A stretch of DNA of 64,000 nucleotides from G11 sp947167445 (GTDB lineage Bacteria; Bacillota; Clostridia; Lachnospirales; Lachnospiraceae), in NCBI GenBank assembly GCA_947167445.1, contig CAMVID010000003.1:62001-126000 (forward strand). Direction: 5' to 3'. This document shows, piece after piece, positions 28,684 through 37,788 of the stretch. The notes below the pieces were generated by a model. The model worked only from the letters and a program-made list of their open reading frames with translations, was not told the origin of the DNA and made no database searches. The translations under genes and the position numbers were made by a program. Each line of letters begins with the position of its first letter. The first letter of the stretch is position 1.

Positions 28684-29736
28684 ATGGGTTTAAGCGATTT
28701 TGTCACATCTGAAGACATAACTTTAAAAGAGGCCATGGCTCTTATAAATGGCAACGGAACAGGAAATCTGTTTATTCTTAGAGAAGGCAAATTATATGCA
28801 GCTATTTCTGATGGAGATATTAGAAGAGCTGTTATTTCGGGTGCAGATTTGACGGATAAAGCTGAACCATACGCCAACCATTCCCCACTCTACTTGCATT
28901 TAAAAGACAAGACGGAAGCGGACAGAATCATGCGTGAGCGGAAAGTTACTGCGATTCCAATCGTTGACGATGACAAGAGAATTGTTGATATTCGCTTTAT
29001 TTTAAAGGGTAGCGCTGTCAAATCGGGGACTGTTTCTGTTCCCGTGGCCATAATGGCAGGTGGTAAGGGCACAAGATTAAAACCTTATACGGACATCTTA
29101 CCCAAACCTCTTATTCCCATCGGGGATAAGACTATTACTGAGCACATAATTGACAAGTTTGCGACCATCGGATGCGACAGATTTTATATGGTTGTTAATT
29201 ATAAGAAAGATTTTATTAAGGCATACTTTACAGATAAAGCTGAGGATAATACAGGATGTGCCCCTGTGTTTGTTGAGGAGAAGGATTTCCTTGGAACAGG
29301 CGGAGGAATCTCTTTATTAAAGGGCCATATTAATACCACCTTTTTCCTGACCAACTGCGATATCCTGATTGAAACTGACTACGCCGAAGCATTGAAGAAG
29401 CATAAGGAGATGGGTAATGTTATCACGATGATTTGTGCTAACAAGAAGATGACTATCCCTTATGGAACTGTAATTGTTGATGAAGATGGGTACGTTAAAG
29501 AACTGAAGGAAAAACCGACATTTGAGATGCAGACCAACACAGGATTCTACATTATTGAACCTCAGTTCTTCGATATTATTCCTGATAATACTAAAATTGA
29601 TATTACTGATTTGATAGAGATTTGCATGAAAAAAGGTCTTAAGGTTGGAACATTCCTCATCGATGATGATGATTGGATGGATATGGGCCAACTTGAAGAG
29701 ATGGAAAGAATGAAAGAGAAAATGGGAATTCAATAG
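28684..29736 (+). CDS. CBS-domain nucleotidyltransferase (PtmE-like sugar-1-phosphate NTP transferase)
   Basis: Two CBS repeats (about residues 5-115) are joined to a sugar-nucleotide transferase domain starting at AIMAGGKGTRLKPYT. LPKPLIPIGDKTI, FLGTGGGISLLKG and FFLTNCDILIETDY are standard for RmlA/GMPP-like enzymes. This fusion is the layout of PtmE, the guanylyltransferase of the GDP-sugar legionaminic acid route in Campylobacter, and of other uncharacterised HddC-like proteins. Which sugar phosphate and nucleotide it uses here is unknown. It sits 11 bases after the ABC flippase gene and directly before a sialyltransferase-like gene, which fits a role in acidic nine-carbon sugar supply but does not prove it. 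Confidence 0.82.
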   Translation: MGLSDFVTSEDITLKEAMALINGNGTGNLFILREGKLYAAISDGDIRRAVISGADLTDKAEPYANHSPLYLHLKDKTEADRIMRERKVTAIPIVDDDKRIVDIRFILKGSAVKSGTVSVPVAIMAGGKGTRLKPYTDILPKPLIPIGDKTITEHIIDKFATIGCDRFYMVVNYKKDFIKAYFTDKAEDNTGCAPVFVEEKDFLGTGGGISLLKGHINTTFFLTNCDILIETDYAEALKKHKEMGNVITMICANKKMTIPYGTVIVDEDGYVKELKEKPTFEMQTNTGFYIIEPQFFDIIPDNTKIDITDLIEICMKKGLKVGTFLIDDDDWMDMGQLEEMERMKEKMGIQ

Positions 29737-30867
29737 ATGCGATCACTGAAATGGAAGGAAATAGCTGAACAGATAAAAGATGACAATGATATAAATTTCA
29801 TTGGAAGAGTACTTACACCTCTTCACGTGTTGGGGATTGAAACGCTGCTCCTGCATTTGAAGGAAAAGGGTGTAAAGTGCAAAGGTTATATTTTAATCGT
29901 TCCTCACTACGAAACAGGACTTAGCGTAAACGATGATATTCTCCATCCCGACATGTATGAAGGGGTGGAGCCTGTTTTATTGGATGAAAAAGTTGAACCC
30001 AAGCAGGATGCTGCTACACTTTTAAAGCTTAATCGAAGAAATGAAAATGGACTGGTGTTTTATTTTGCTAATCCTTTCAGAGCAGAACTTGGATATGTGG
30101 CAGCTATTTCTAAGCTTAGACCTGATAATAATCTTAGGGTAATCATTACTGAAGAAGGCAACGGAAATTATCTTAGGAACCCCTACAAGCTATCAAGAAT
30201 GGAAATGGTTGGCATGAGTTTCAAAGAGGTTCTTAGATACTTCATTGAGGCTTGTATTAGGGACAGATTCTTCGTTTCGAGATTGACCAGAAATGGCTTC
30301 GTCGACAGTTTTACGATGCTCATTCGAGAAAATGGTACATGGGTAAAGAATGAAGACTATGTACGAAATATAGTTAAGATACTTAAAACTAAGGTAAGTG
30401 ACGATGATTTCTCAGAATATGAGGATGCAATTGTAATTTGCCCGAGCCTTTTGTATGAATCAGGCTATCTTAAGACTAACCAGGATTTGGATATTTACAC
30501 GGATATCCAAAGGGCGTTGGGAGATGGCAAATACTTGGTTAAACCACATCCAAGAGAAAAAGATAAACAAAGATATTCAGTTCTTAACTGCCACATTGAT
30601 GAGAGACACACTCTCTCAACTGAAGAACTTTTAGCGAGACTAAGCAAGCAACCCAAATGCATAATCGGAGATTCAAGCACAGTACTTGTCAGCGCAAGTG
30701 CTTTGTTTGGCGTAAAGACTGTTTCAATTAATCAGCTTTTTGACAGGAAGATTCTTACCGATAAGCACTATTTTGATGGCTTTAACAACAGCTTTGGACA
30801 GATGTGTTACATTCCGAGGTCATTGGAAGAACTTGTTGATTATATAAAGAGAGAAATATATGCGTAG
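29737..30867 (+). CDS. Sialyltransferase-like GT-B protein (GT52/GT38-type motifs)
   Basis: 376 residues. Three elements match the short motifs shared by bacterial sialyltransferases of families GT38, GT52 and GT80. They are an acidic-acidic-Gly motif (TEEGNGNYL, residue about 141), an HP motif in LVKPHPREKDKQ (about 270), and a serine motif in IIGDSSTVLVSASALFG (about 312). The first motif would hold the base and the HP motif binds CMP. Overall resemblance is weak and I place it by motifs only. The CMP-sugar synthetase at the window end gives a possible donor. It begins immediately after the nucleotidyltransferase stop and overlaps the next gene by 8 bases. Confidence 0.6.
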   Translation: MRSLKWKEIAEQIKDDNDINFIGRVLTPLHVLGIETLLLHLKEKGVKCKGYILIVPHYETGLSVNDDILHPDMYEGVEPVLLDEKVEPKQDAATLLKLNRRNENGLVFYFANPFRAELGYVAAISKLRPDNNLRVIITEEGNGNYLRNPYKLSRMEMVGMSFKEVLRYFIEACIRDRFFVSRLTRNGFVDSFTMLIRENGTWVKNEDYVRNIVKILKTKVSDDDFSEYEDAIVICPSLLYESGYLKTNQDLDIYTDIQRALGDGKYLVKPHPREKDKQRYSVLNCHIDERHTLSTEELLARLSKQPKCIIGDSSTVLVSASALFGVKTVSINQLFDRKILTDKHYFDGFNNSFGQMCYIPRSLEELVDYIKREIYA

Positions 30868-32362
30868 CATTAAAAAATGTGGCTGGACAATTCCATTTAT
30901 TGCCTCTTACATAATATGGGCTGTCTTTTTCAGAGTATGCCCCCTGTTTTACGATATGTATGTAATGAAGGCAGACTATCTTGTGAGAGACTCCAACTTT
31001 ATCGGAGTCCTCAAAGCAGTTTTCTTTACCGGTGGATGCTGGAAGAATGCCAGATATTTTGTAAACATAATAAACATATACTTTGTAAGTTACGAGTGGA
31101 TTTTTGATTTTGTCATCCCTCTGGTATTTGTATTAAGTGTATTCTTTGCTCAAAGGGTGATTTCAGAGGAAAAACAGTGGTATACATCATCACTTGGGCT
31201 AGGACTTTTTTTATGCGTGTCACCGGGAATAGTGGCTCAGTGTTACAGTTACTCTTACGTACTGTATCTTCTTCCGGTTGTATTCATATGCCTTTTTGTT
31301 TATCTGATTCAGAGATACATGAAGGATCAGGAAGTGCTTTCAAAATGGTATGAGAAAGCTTTGTTTTTGATACTGGTTTATTGCAATGCCTGCTTTAATG
31401 AGCATGTAAGCTGTGCATTTTCGGTAATAATGATTTGGTATCTTGGCAAGAGCATCTTTGTACTTAGGAGAAAAGACAAGCTCCTAATAGTGGGAACCGT
31501 CATTTCATTACTTCAGACTATTTACATGAACATGTATCTTATAGTGATGAAAACAAGACCACTTGCAGAAGGCGGATCGGACTTGTTTGCCACTATAAGG
31601 GATAATTTTAGAATTCTTATAATTGAAACCTGGCTTTCAAATCCGCTTATTATAGCCATCTTCCTTATTATGCTGATAGTAACAGCAAGAAGCAATAAGG
31701 TGTGGATGATAATAGATTCGCTTATCGGAACGGCATACATAATATGGCAGATTTTGATTTATTCCTTCGGAAGCTTTGATAAAACGGTAAGAAACATTAC
31801 TTCTGATTCTACCGTACCTTTCGCCCCCGGTAAGCTGTGGTGGTTGTGGCCAATTATGTACATAGGAATAAACCTTTTCATTTTATACCAGCTCTATGTG
31901 ATCTCCGAAAGAATAGCTACTGTATTCTTCGCGGGAGGATGTTCTACGGTTCCGGTGCTAGTAACACCGAACACCGGTTGGAGAATCAGTGCATTTTATG
32001 TTTTCATGATTATTATTTCGACAGTAATGCTTTCTCAGTTCAATAAGGGAAACAAGATGAGAGCATTTCTTGGCATTGCTCTTGGTGTAATAGCATGCGC
32101 ATGGGGATTATACAGCTTTATTCCCAGAATAGTAAGAATAGATGCCAATACAACAAGTGTTCAGACGGTTGTTGAAGAGACGAGAACGCTTCAGGAAAAC
32201 GGGGAGTGGGACATGGATAAGGATATTATGTATATCCCCGAATATGATGGCCGAGACGTCATTGATTCCGGAAGATTTGATGACAACACATATTATATGT
32301 GGAATTTCTGCTATGTTAATGGTTTGGATAAGGAAACACTTGTTGAAGACGCGAATAATTAG
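30860..32362 (+). CDS. Polytopic membrane protein, DUF6056/GT-C-like
   Basis: 500 residues with about eleven membrane helices. The N-terminal loop has the ADYLVRDSN segment and a KNARYFVN element; NACFNEHVSCAF in the middle corresponds to the conserved Asn-Glu pair of DUF6056-like proteins. A hydrophilic C-terminal tail (about residues 425-500) probably faces outside. Proteins of this type are suspected lipid-phosphate-sugar-dependent glycosyltransferases, but none that I know well has proven activity. The next gene is a clearer member of the same type, and a DPM1-like transferase that could supply a lipid-linked donor follows at 35628. Confidence 0.65.
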   Translation: MRSIKKCGWTIPFIASYIIWAVFFRVCPLFYDMYVMKADYLVRDSNFIGVLKAVFFTGGCWKNARYFVNIINIYFVSYEWIFDFVIPLVFVLSVFFAQRVISEEKQWYTSSLGLGLFLCVSPGIVAQCYSYSYVLYLLPVVFICLFVYLIQRYMKDQEVLSKWYEKALFLILVYCNACFNEHVSCAFSVIMIWYLGKSIFVLRRKDKLLIVGTVISLLQTIYMNMYLIVMKTRPLAEGGSDLFATIRDNFRILIIETWLSNPLIIAIFLIMLIVTARSNKVWMIIDSLIGTAYIIWQILIYSFGSFDKTVRNITSDSTVPFAPGKLWWLWPIMYIGINLFILYQLYVISERIATVFFAGGCSTVPVLVTPNTGWRISAFYVFMIIISTVMLSQFNKGNKMRAFLGIALGVIACAWGLYSFIPRIVRIDANTTSVQTVVEETRTLQENGEWDMDKDIMYIPEYDGRDVIDSGRFDDNTYYMWNFCYVNGLDKETLVEDANN

Positions 32363-32393
32363 CTTATGTGAAATTTGAGAATTCTTGCGTCAT

Positions 32394-33809
32394 ATGGTAA
32401 TATACTATAGGAAAATGAGGGATAAAATCGAATCATATAATAAAAGAATAACACCATATTTGTTTGCTTTGTGCATATTAGTATTATCAGGTTTCTCGCT
32501 TTGGTTTCTTCTTGTGCGGGAGCCCATAGGTGACGACATCATGGGTTTCTTTGATAAGGGAATCAGCTTCTATCTTGATGAGATGGATGACACCCTTGGG
32601 GAGAGAATTACCACCGTGAATCAGTCCTTCAAAACCGTCTGGTTAATCTATACCACATGGTCAGGCAGAATTATCGGATATATATTTAATGCGTTAAGCG
32701 GAGTATTGCCTGAAGGGATTAAGGCAATTATAGGTACAGGAGTACTCGCAGCAAATGTTCTTTTAGTTTTGACAATAGCCTATGGTTCGATTAGGGAAGT
32801 GCTTTACCATCCATTCATATATACAGTCCTATACCTTGTTATGTATTGGTACAGACCCGAGGGATACTATGAGTATATGTGGACGATGATAAGCGTATAT
32901 GAAATCCCTTTGCTTTTTTGCCTTGTTTTCTGTGTTTACATGATAAATGGAGACAGGAGCAAAAAGGAACTGTGGCCGGCATTTTTTCTTGGCTTCTTTG
33001 CTGGTATATCCAATGAAATATGTGCAGTGCTTACTGTTTCTTTATTGGGTATTATCTGGCTTTCGGATTTGCTTAAGAAAAGAATTGGCATTAAGAGCAT
33101 TCTACTTTATTTCGGACTTTTTGCAGGTACCGTAATAAATGTTTTTGCGCCCGGAAACTTCAACAGACTTAACCAGAGCCATGATGAAAGTATGCATACG
33201 ATGCCTTTGCTTCTTCGAATGAAGAACAGCCTTGGAGCGCATAAAAACATACTGATTTCCGGCGGAACCACACTTCGAATAGCAATAGCGGCAATCATAT
33301 TATTATGCTTTGGCCTTGTAATAAAATATTTGGTTAATCATGGAATCACGGGATTAAAGGATATATTTAAAGAAATATACCCTTACTTGATCGCGTGTTT
33401 TACTTCTATAGTGGTGTGGGGATGCATGTCAAGGACACCAACCTACGGACTTAGCTTTTGGCTTGCTTTTGTTTATGTCACCATTATTAAAACACTTCAG
33501 TTTACTATAAATGATAACTACACTTCATTGCTGAAATCGGTAACAACCATTGCATGTGCTATGTTGGTAGCATCTTTTGTGCTGATGAATTCCGGATGGA
33601 TGATTAAACATACTGATACATCCCTAAGCAGGCAGCGTCTTATAAATGAGGCGGTTTCTAACGGACAGAAAAGCGTCACTGTTCCTCGTTATTCAGATGA
33701 TGCTCTTGGCCGAATTACCGATCCGGATTGCTTAAACGGCCAATTGTCTTATGATGATGATGCCTATAGGGCTTATTACGGAATCCAAATTAATCTTTCA
33801 CAGGAGTAA
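32394..33809 (+). CDS. Polytopic membrane protein, DUF6056-like
   Basis: About 471 residues with ten to eleven membrane helices. The first outside loop holds EPIGDDIMGFF, with the paired aspartates of the family. YTTWSGRIIGY is the W-x-GR element and FFAGISNEICAV the Asn-Glu element, so all three DUF6056-like landmarks are visible. The start is uncertain: TTG 32385, ATG 32394 and ATG 32415 are all in frame and none has a strong ribosome site; I use 32394. The end overlaps the next start by one base. Likely a GT-C glycosyltransferase acting outside the membrane, by inference. Confidence 0.7.
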   Translation: MVIYYRKMRDKIESYNKRITPYLFALCILVLSGFSLWFLLVREPIGDDIMGFFDKGISFYLDEMDDTLGERITTVNQSFKTVWLIYTTWSGRIIGYIFNALSGVLPEGIKAIIGTGVLAANVLLVLTIAYGSIREVLYHPFIYTVLYLVMYWYRPEGYYEYMWTMISVYEIPLLFCLVFCVYMINGDRSKKELWPAFFLGFFAGISNEICAVLTVSLLGIIWLSDLLKKRIGIKSILLYFGLFAGTVINVFAPGNFNRLNQSHDESMHTMPLLLRMKNSLGAHKNILISGGTTLRIAIAAIILLCFGLVIKYLVNHGITGLKDIFKEIYPYLIACFTSIVVWGCMSRTPTYGLSFWLAFVYVTIIKTLQFTINDNYTSLLKSVTTIACAMLVASFVLMNSGWMIKHTDTSLSRQRLINEAVSNGQKSVTVPRYSDDALGRITDPDCLNGQLSYDDDAYRAYYGIQINLSQE

Positions 33810-35611
33810 TGTTGGTGAGTATAGACAAGAGAAAAGCGTATTGCATATATGCTCTAATCATATTGCTGCAGATAGCGGTGATTATATATTGGGGATGTCA
33901 GAAAACCAATTATTTCATTGATGAGTTCTTATCCATGGGATATGCCAGAGGGTTTACCGGGAATGAGCCAACCGCAAGATACATTACGGAAAGCTCGGAA
34001 TGGACGTACAATGAATGGCATAACAATCTTGAGTTTAAAAGCCAACTTCTGATATCAGATAACGCCAAGATATGGAATGCGCCCATATTGGATTCGTTAA
34101 AAGGCCTTATTTTTGGCAGAAATTATTTTGGATTGTTAAATATCTTTGAATCTATAGCCGGGTTTGGAACGATTTCCAATTGGCCTGCGGTAGTGTTAAA
34201 TGCTATTTTGTTTATCCTGTCGGAAGTTGGATTATTATCGCTTTTATCAAAACTTTCGATTGATTACATGCCACGTTTTTTGGCATTATCTTTATTTGGA
34301 TTTTCTGCCTTTTTTATCAGCACGGCCCTGTACGTAAGGTTTTATATGCTGGTTACTGCTTTATTTGTCTTCATGCTCAACGTGTTTTATCGATTTTGGA
34401 TGGCAGAGAAGCTAAAGGATATTATCATTTATGAGATATGCATATTTGCGTTGGCATATTTCACGAAGATGAATACGGAATTAATAGGTCCGTTATTTGG
34501 ATGTATATCACTGTGCCTGATTATTGCACTTGTATTCAATAAAAAATGGAAACAATTAATCGTATACAGTGTGGGGTGCCTCGGAGGAGTTATTTATATA
34601 TTCTTTTTTACTGGTTATATACAGATTATTATGAATCCGGAGGGCAAAAGTGGGCTTGTTGCCGATATTGTATCAAGTATCAATGAAGATACAATAGAAT
34701 TCATGAAGACATATAGAGAGTGGGAACTGGATGCTATAACAGACCTGCTCTTTGGACATACGAGAATCTTTCTTGGAATGATTGCTCTTATTACCGGGTA
34801 CACACTGTGGAAGAAGAGAAGACTTTTTACCAAGAAGGAATCCGAAAGCTCGTTGGCTGTAGGCACATTTGACATAGCAATGCTGATTCTGTGGTTCGTT
34901 ATTTACAGAGTCAGTGTATACAGAAATAAAGGCGTAGTTATATCAAAGGGAATATTGATTCTTGTTATAGCGTGGCTTATTATCAATACACTTTGGAAGA
35001 AGATAAACCTTAAGGGTAAGAGAATAGGAGCGGATGCGACATATATTATTGTCCTTACGGCATCAACAGTCCTATATACGATATTTACTTCTCTCCCTAA
35101 TTTAAGGATTTGGAGATACTACTGCTTTGTGATGGCGATTATCCCTATTACTTTGTTTTATGCAGTGGACAGGCTTCTCAAGAAAGAGGAATTAAAGGAA
35201 CTGTCTAAGGGATGGTATGCAATATTAATATTATCGACAATAGCAATAGCCATATCGCCATTTATAAGAAGAAATATCTTCTACACATATGAGGAAGACA
35301 AGCAGTTTGAGATAAATGTAAGAGAATATGAAGACAAGGATGTTATTCTCTTATGCAGGCCGGGACATGGGCAGAATAATCAATACATTTATGATTACAT
35401 TAGTATTATGCCCGAAGAGTCCCACGTGTACCTGGTCAATATGAATGAATATGAATTTATGACTATAGATTTCACAGACGAATTCGTTATATGGGATCAT
35501 CAAGGCGAGGATTGTCAAGACGTGCTGGATAATCTGACAAACTCCGGATATGCGATAGAAAGCCTTGATAAGAATCATATTTCAAAGGCATATTTTTGTA
35601 AGAAAAAATAG
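33809..35611 (+). CDS. GT-C membrane glycosyltransferase-like protein
   Basis: 600 residues, about ten membrane helices, ending in a soluble C-terminal domain (about residues 495-600). The first outside loop reads TNYFIDEFLSMGYARG, an Asp-Glu pair in the place where ArnT/PMT-type GT-C enzymes carry their catalytic acid. Such enzymes use undecaprenyl-phosphate sugars made by DPM1-like GT2 enzymes, and one is encoded directly downstream. AGGAG at 33802-33806 is too close to ATG 33809 and better suits TTG 33812 or GTG 33815, so the true start may be up to two codons later. Substrate unknown. Confidence 0.7.
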   Translation: MLVSIDKRKAYCIYALIILLQIAVIIYWGCQKTNYFIDEFLSMGYARGFTGNEPTARYITESSEWTYNEWHNNLEFKSQLLISDNAKIWNAPILDSLKGLIFGRNYFGLLNIFESIAGFGTISNWPAVVLNAILFILSEVGLLSLLSKLSIDYMPRFLALSLFGFSAFFISTALYVRFYMLVTALFVFMLNVFYRFWMAEKLKDIIIYEICIFALAYFTKMNTELIGPLFGCISLCLIIALVFNKKWKQLIVYSVGCLGGVIYIFFFTGYIQIIMNPEGKSGLVADIVSSINEDTIEFMKTYREWELDAITDLLFGHTRIFLGMIALITGYTLWKKRRLFTKKESESSLAVGTFDIAMLILWFVIYRVSVYRNKGVVISKGILILVIAWLIINTLWKKINLKGKRIGADATYIIVLTASTVLYTIFTSLPNLRIWRYYCFVMAIIPITLFYAVDRLLKKEELKELSKGWYAILILSTIAIAISPFIRRNIFYTYEEDKQFEINVREYEDKDVILLCRPGHGQNNQYIYDYISIMPEESHVYLVNMNEYEFMTIDFTDEFVIWDHQGEDCQDVLDNLTNSGYAIESLDKNHISKAYFCKKK

Positions 35612-35627
35612 AAAAAGGGAAAGCACT

Positions 35628-36563
35628 ATGAAAAGTATCTCTGTTGTGGTTCCGGTTTATAATGAGGAGGGCAACGTAGCCAACCTGCATAAGGAAATAG
35701 TTGATGTCTGCGAGGCAAATGGTTTCGAGTACGAAATAATTTTTATTGACGACGGTTCATATGACGATACTGCCAAGGTATGTAAGGAACTCAGACCATT
35801 AAAGCTAATCAGAATGCGCAAGAACTTTGGCCAGACAGCGGCCATGGACGCCGGAATTAAAGCTGCTAAGAATGATTACATAATCACCATGGACGGTGAC
35901 GGACAGAATGATCCTGCAGATATTCCTCAGATGATTGAATATTTGGAGGAGAAGGATGTTGATGTGGTGTCTGGGTGGAGAAAAAACCGAAAAGATACCT
36001 TAATGAAAAGATTCACTTCAAGAGGAGCTAACCTTCTTAGGCATATGATAGTTCATGATGGAATACATGACAGTGGGTGTTCACTTAAGGTCTATAAGAG
36101 AGAATGCTTCAAGGGTGTAAACCTGTATGGAGAGCAGCACAGATTCATACCTGCGTTATTAAAGATAAAGGGCTTTAAGATTGGCGAGGTGGTTGTTAAC
36201 CACAGGCCGCGAACTGCCGGTAAGACCAAGTATAACTGGAAGAGAACCATTAAGGGCTTTGTGGATATGATTTCGGTATGGTTCTGGAATAAATTTGCCA
36301 GCAGACCGTTACATCTTCTTGGAGGTGCAGGACTTGGATTTATTGGACTTGGCTTTATATGCGGCGTCTGGTCCCTGGTGATTTTCCTTAAAGGTGCCAA
36401 AATGTCCAACAATATGATGCCGCCCCTCCTTACCATATTCTTCGTGATTATTGGAATACTTTTATTTGTGTTTGGTTTAATGAGTGAAATAATGATGAAG
36501 ACATACTATGGAGTCCATGTGGATATGCCCTATAATATCAAGTCAGTTGAAGAATACCAATAG
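35628..36563 (+). CDS. DPM1/GtrB-like GT2, undecaprenyl-phosphate sugar synthase
   Basis: 311 residues from ATG 35628, preceded by AAAAAGGGAAAG. The GT2 catalytic domain has VVPVYNEEGNV, FIDDGSYDDT, NFGQTAAMDAG and MDGDGQNDP, then two C-terminal membrane helices (about 230-255 and 265-290), the layout of GtrB and DPM1-like enzymes. It should transfer a hexose from UDP- or GDP-sugar to undecaprenyl phosphate. The lipid-linked sugar would be used outside by one or more of the GT-C-like proteins encoded at 30860-35611, which directly precede it. That linkage is inferred from order and family behaviour. Confidence 0.87.
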   Translation: MKSISVVVPVYNEEGNVANLHKEIVDVCEANGFEYEIIFIDDGSYDDTAKVCKELRPLKLIRMRKNFGQTAAMDAGIKAAKNDYIITMDGDGQNDPADIPQMIEYLEEKDVDVVSGWRKNRKDTLMKRFTSRGANLLRHMIVHDGIHDSGCSLKVYKRECFKGVNLYGEQHRFIPALLKIKGFKIGEVVVNHRPRTAGKTKYNWKRTIKGFVDMISVWFWNKFASRPLHLLGGAGLGFIGLGFICGVWSLVIFLKGAKMSNNMMPPLLTIFFVIIGILLFVFGLMSEIMMKTYYGVHVDMPYNIKSVEEYQ

Positions 36564-36576
36564 AATGGAAAAGTGA

Positions 36577-37788
36577 ATGCCTAAAATTGCTTTTGTAATA
36601 AATTCCCTTTCGAATGGTGGAGCAGAGAGGACTATTTCAAATATCACGAGAAACCTCGGAGGAGGCTATTCTTGTGATATTATTGTTAATAATGATTCTG
36701 AAGTTACGTATCCGGTGGAAGGGAATGTGATTTCCCTGGGCCTTAAGGCTGAAAAGAACAAGTTAAAATTTGGATACCAAATTTCGGCATTTGTAAAGAG
36801 AATAGTGACCCTGAGGAGAATAAAAAAAGAAAAAAAATATGATGCGGTTTTCAGCTTCTCTGAGAGCGCCAGTATAGCTAATATATTAAGTGGTAAACGT
36901 TACTGCAAAGTAATTGTTTCGGTGCGTATACATTTAAGCAGTATGGCTGGAGAATGGCTATACAGATTTATAGGATTTCCGATTATTAGGGTCATATACA
37001 ATCATGCTGATAAGATAGTGGCTGTGTCAGAAGGTGTCAGATACGACCTTATTGATAATTTTGGTATTGATGAGAGCCGTATTATAACAATTCCTAATGG
37101 ATGTGATCTAGCAAGGATAGACAAGCTCGCATCGGAAGAATTGAGTGATAGTGAGAAGATGGCGTTGTCAGGAGAGAATGTTATCGTAACAATGGGTAGA
37201 TTAGACTACCAGAAAGGTCAATGGCACCTGATTCGGGCATTAAAACATGTCAAGGATAAGGGAGTTAATTTCAAACTTCTTGTCTTGGGGCAAGGTCCGA
37301 TGCTTGAAACCTTAAGGGAAATTGTTGAATCATGTGGACTGCATGATAATGTGATATTTATGGGGTTTTGTGATAACCCTTTTAGGATTCTTCGTAACGC
37401 ACATATATATATACTTCCATCATTGTTTGAGGGAATGGGCAATTCTTTGATTGAAGCGATGGCTTGTGGATTACCCTGTATAAGCACAGACCATGATTCT
37501 GGGGCAAGAGAGATACTGGCCCCGGATACGGATGCCAGAATTAAGACCAAAAATAGTGTTGAGCATGCTAGTTATGGCGTATTGGTTCCTGTTCCAAATG
37601 GAAAAACTGTGACAAACAAGGAGCCACTTTCGAATGAAGAGATGGTAATGGCAGATGCTATCGTAGAAATGCTTACAAAAAAAGAGATGAGGAATGTGTA
37701 TAGTTTAAAATCGTTAGAGCGCGCCAGAGAATTGAATTCTGATGATGTGGCTGTAAAGTGGATGAATCTTGTCGAGGGGTTATTATGA
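36577..37788 (+). CDS. GT4 family glycosyltransferase
   Basis: 403 residues. The glycine loop SNGGAERT (residues 12-19) and GRLDYQKGQWHLIRAL mark the start of each Rossmann half. EGMGNSLIEAMACGLPCIST is the EX7E donor motif, followed by HDSGAREIL. A longer C-terminal insert (GVLVPVPNGKTVTNKEPL) is shared with the GT4 at 3402. The ATG has GGAAAAGTG just upstream. It opens a run of three GT4 genes linked by ATGA overlaps. Confidence 0.9.
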   Translation: MPKIAFVINSLSNGGAERTISNITRNLGGGYSCDIIVNNDSEVTYPVEGNVISLGLKAEKNKLKFGYQISAFVKRIVTLRRIKKEKKYDAVFSFSESASIANILSGKRYCKVIVSVRIHLSSMAGEWLYRFIGFPIIRVIYNHADKIVAVSEGVRYDLIDNFGIDESRIITIPNGCDLARIDKLASEELSDSEKMALSGENVIVTMGRLDYQKGQWHLIRALKHVKDKGVNFKLLVLGQGPMLETLREIVESCGLHDNVIFMGFCDNPFRILRNAHIYILPSLFEGMGNSLIEAMACGLPCISTDHDSGAREILAPDTDARIKTKNSVEHASYGVLVPVPNGKTVTNKEPLSNEEMVMADAIVEMLTKKEMRNVYSLKSLERARELNSDDVAVKWMNLVEGLL

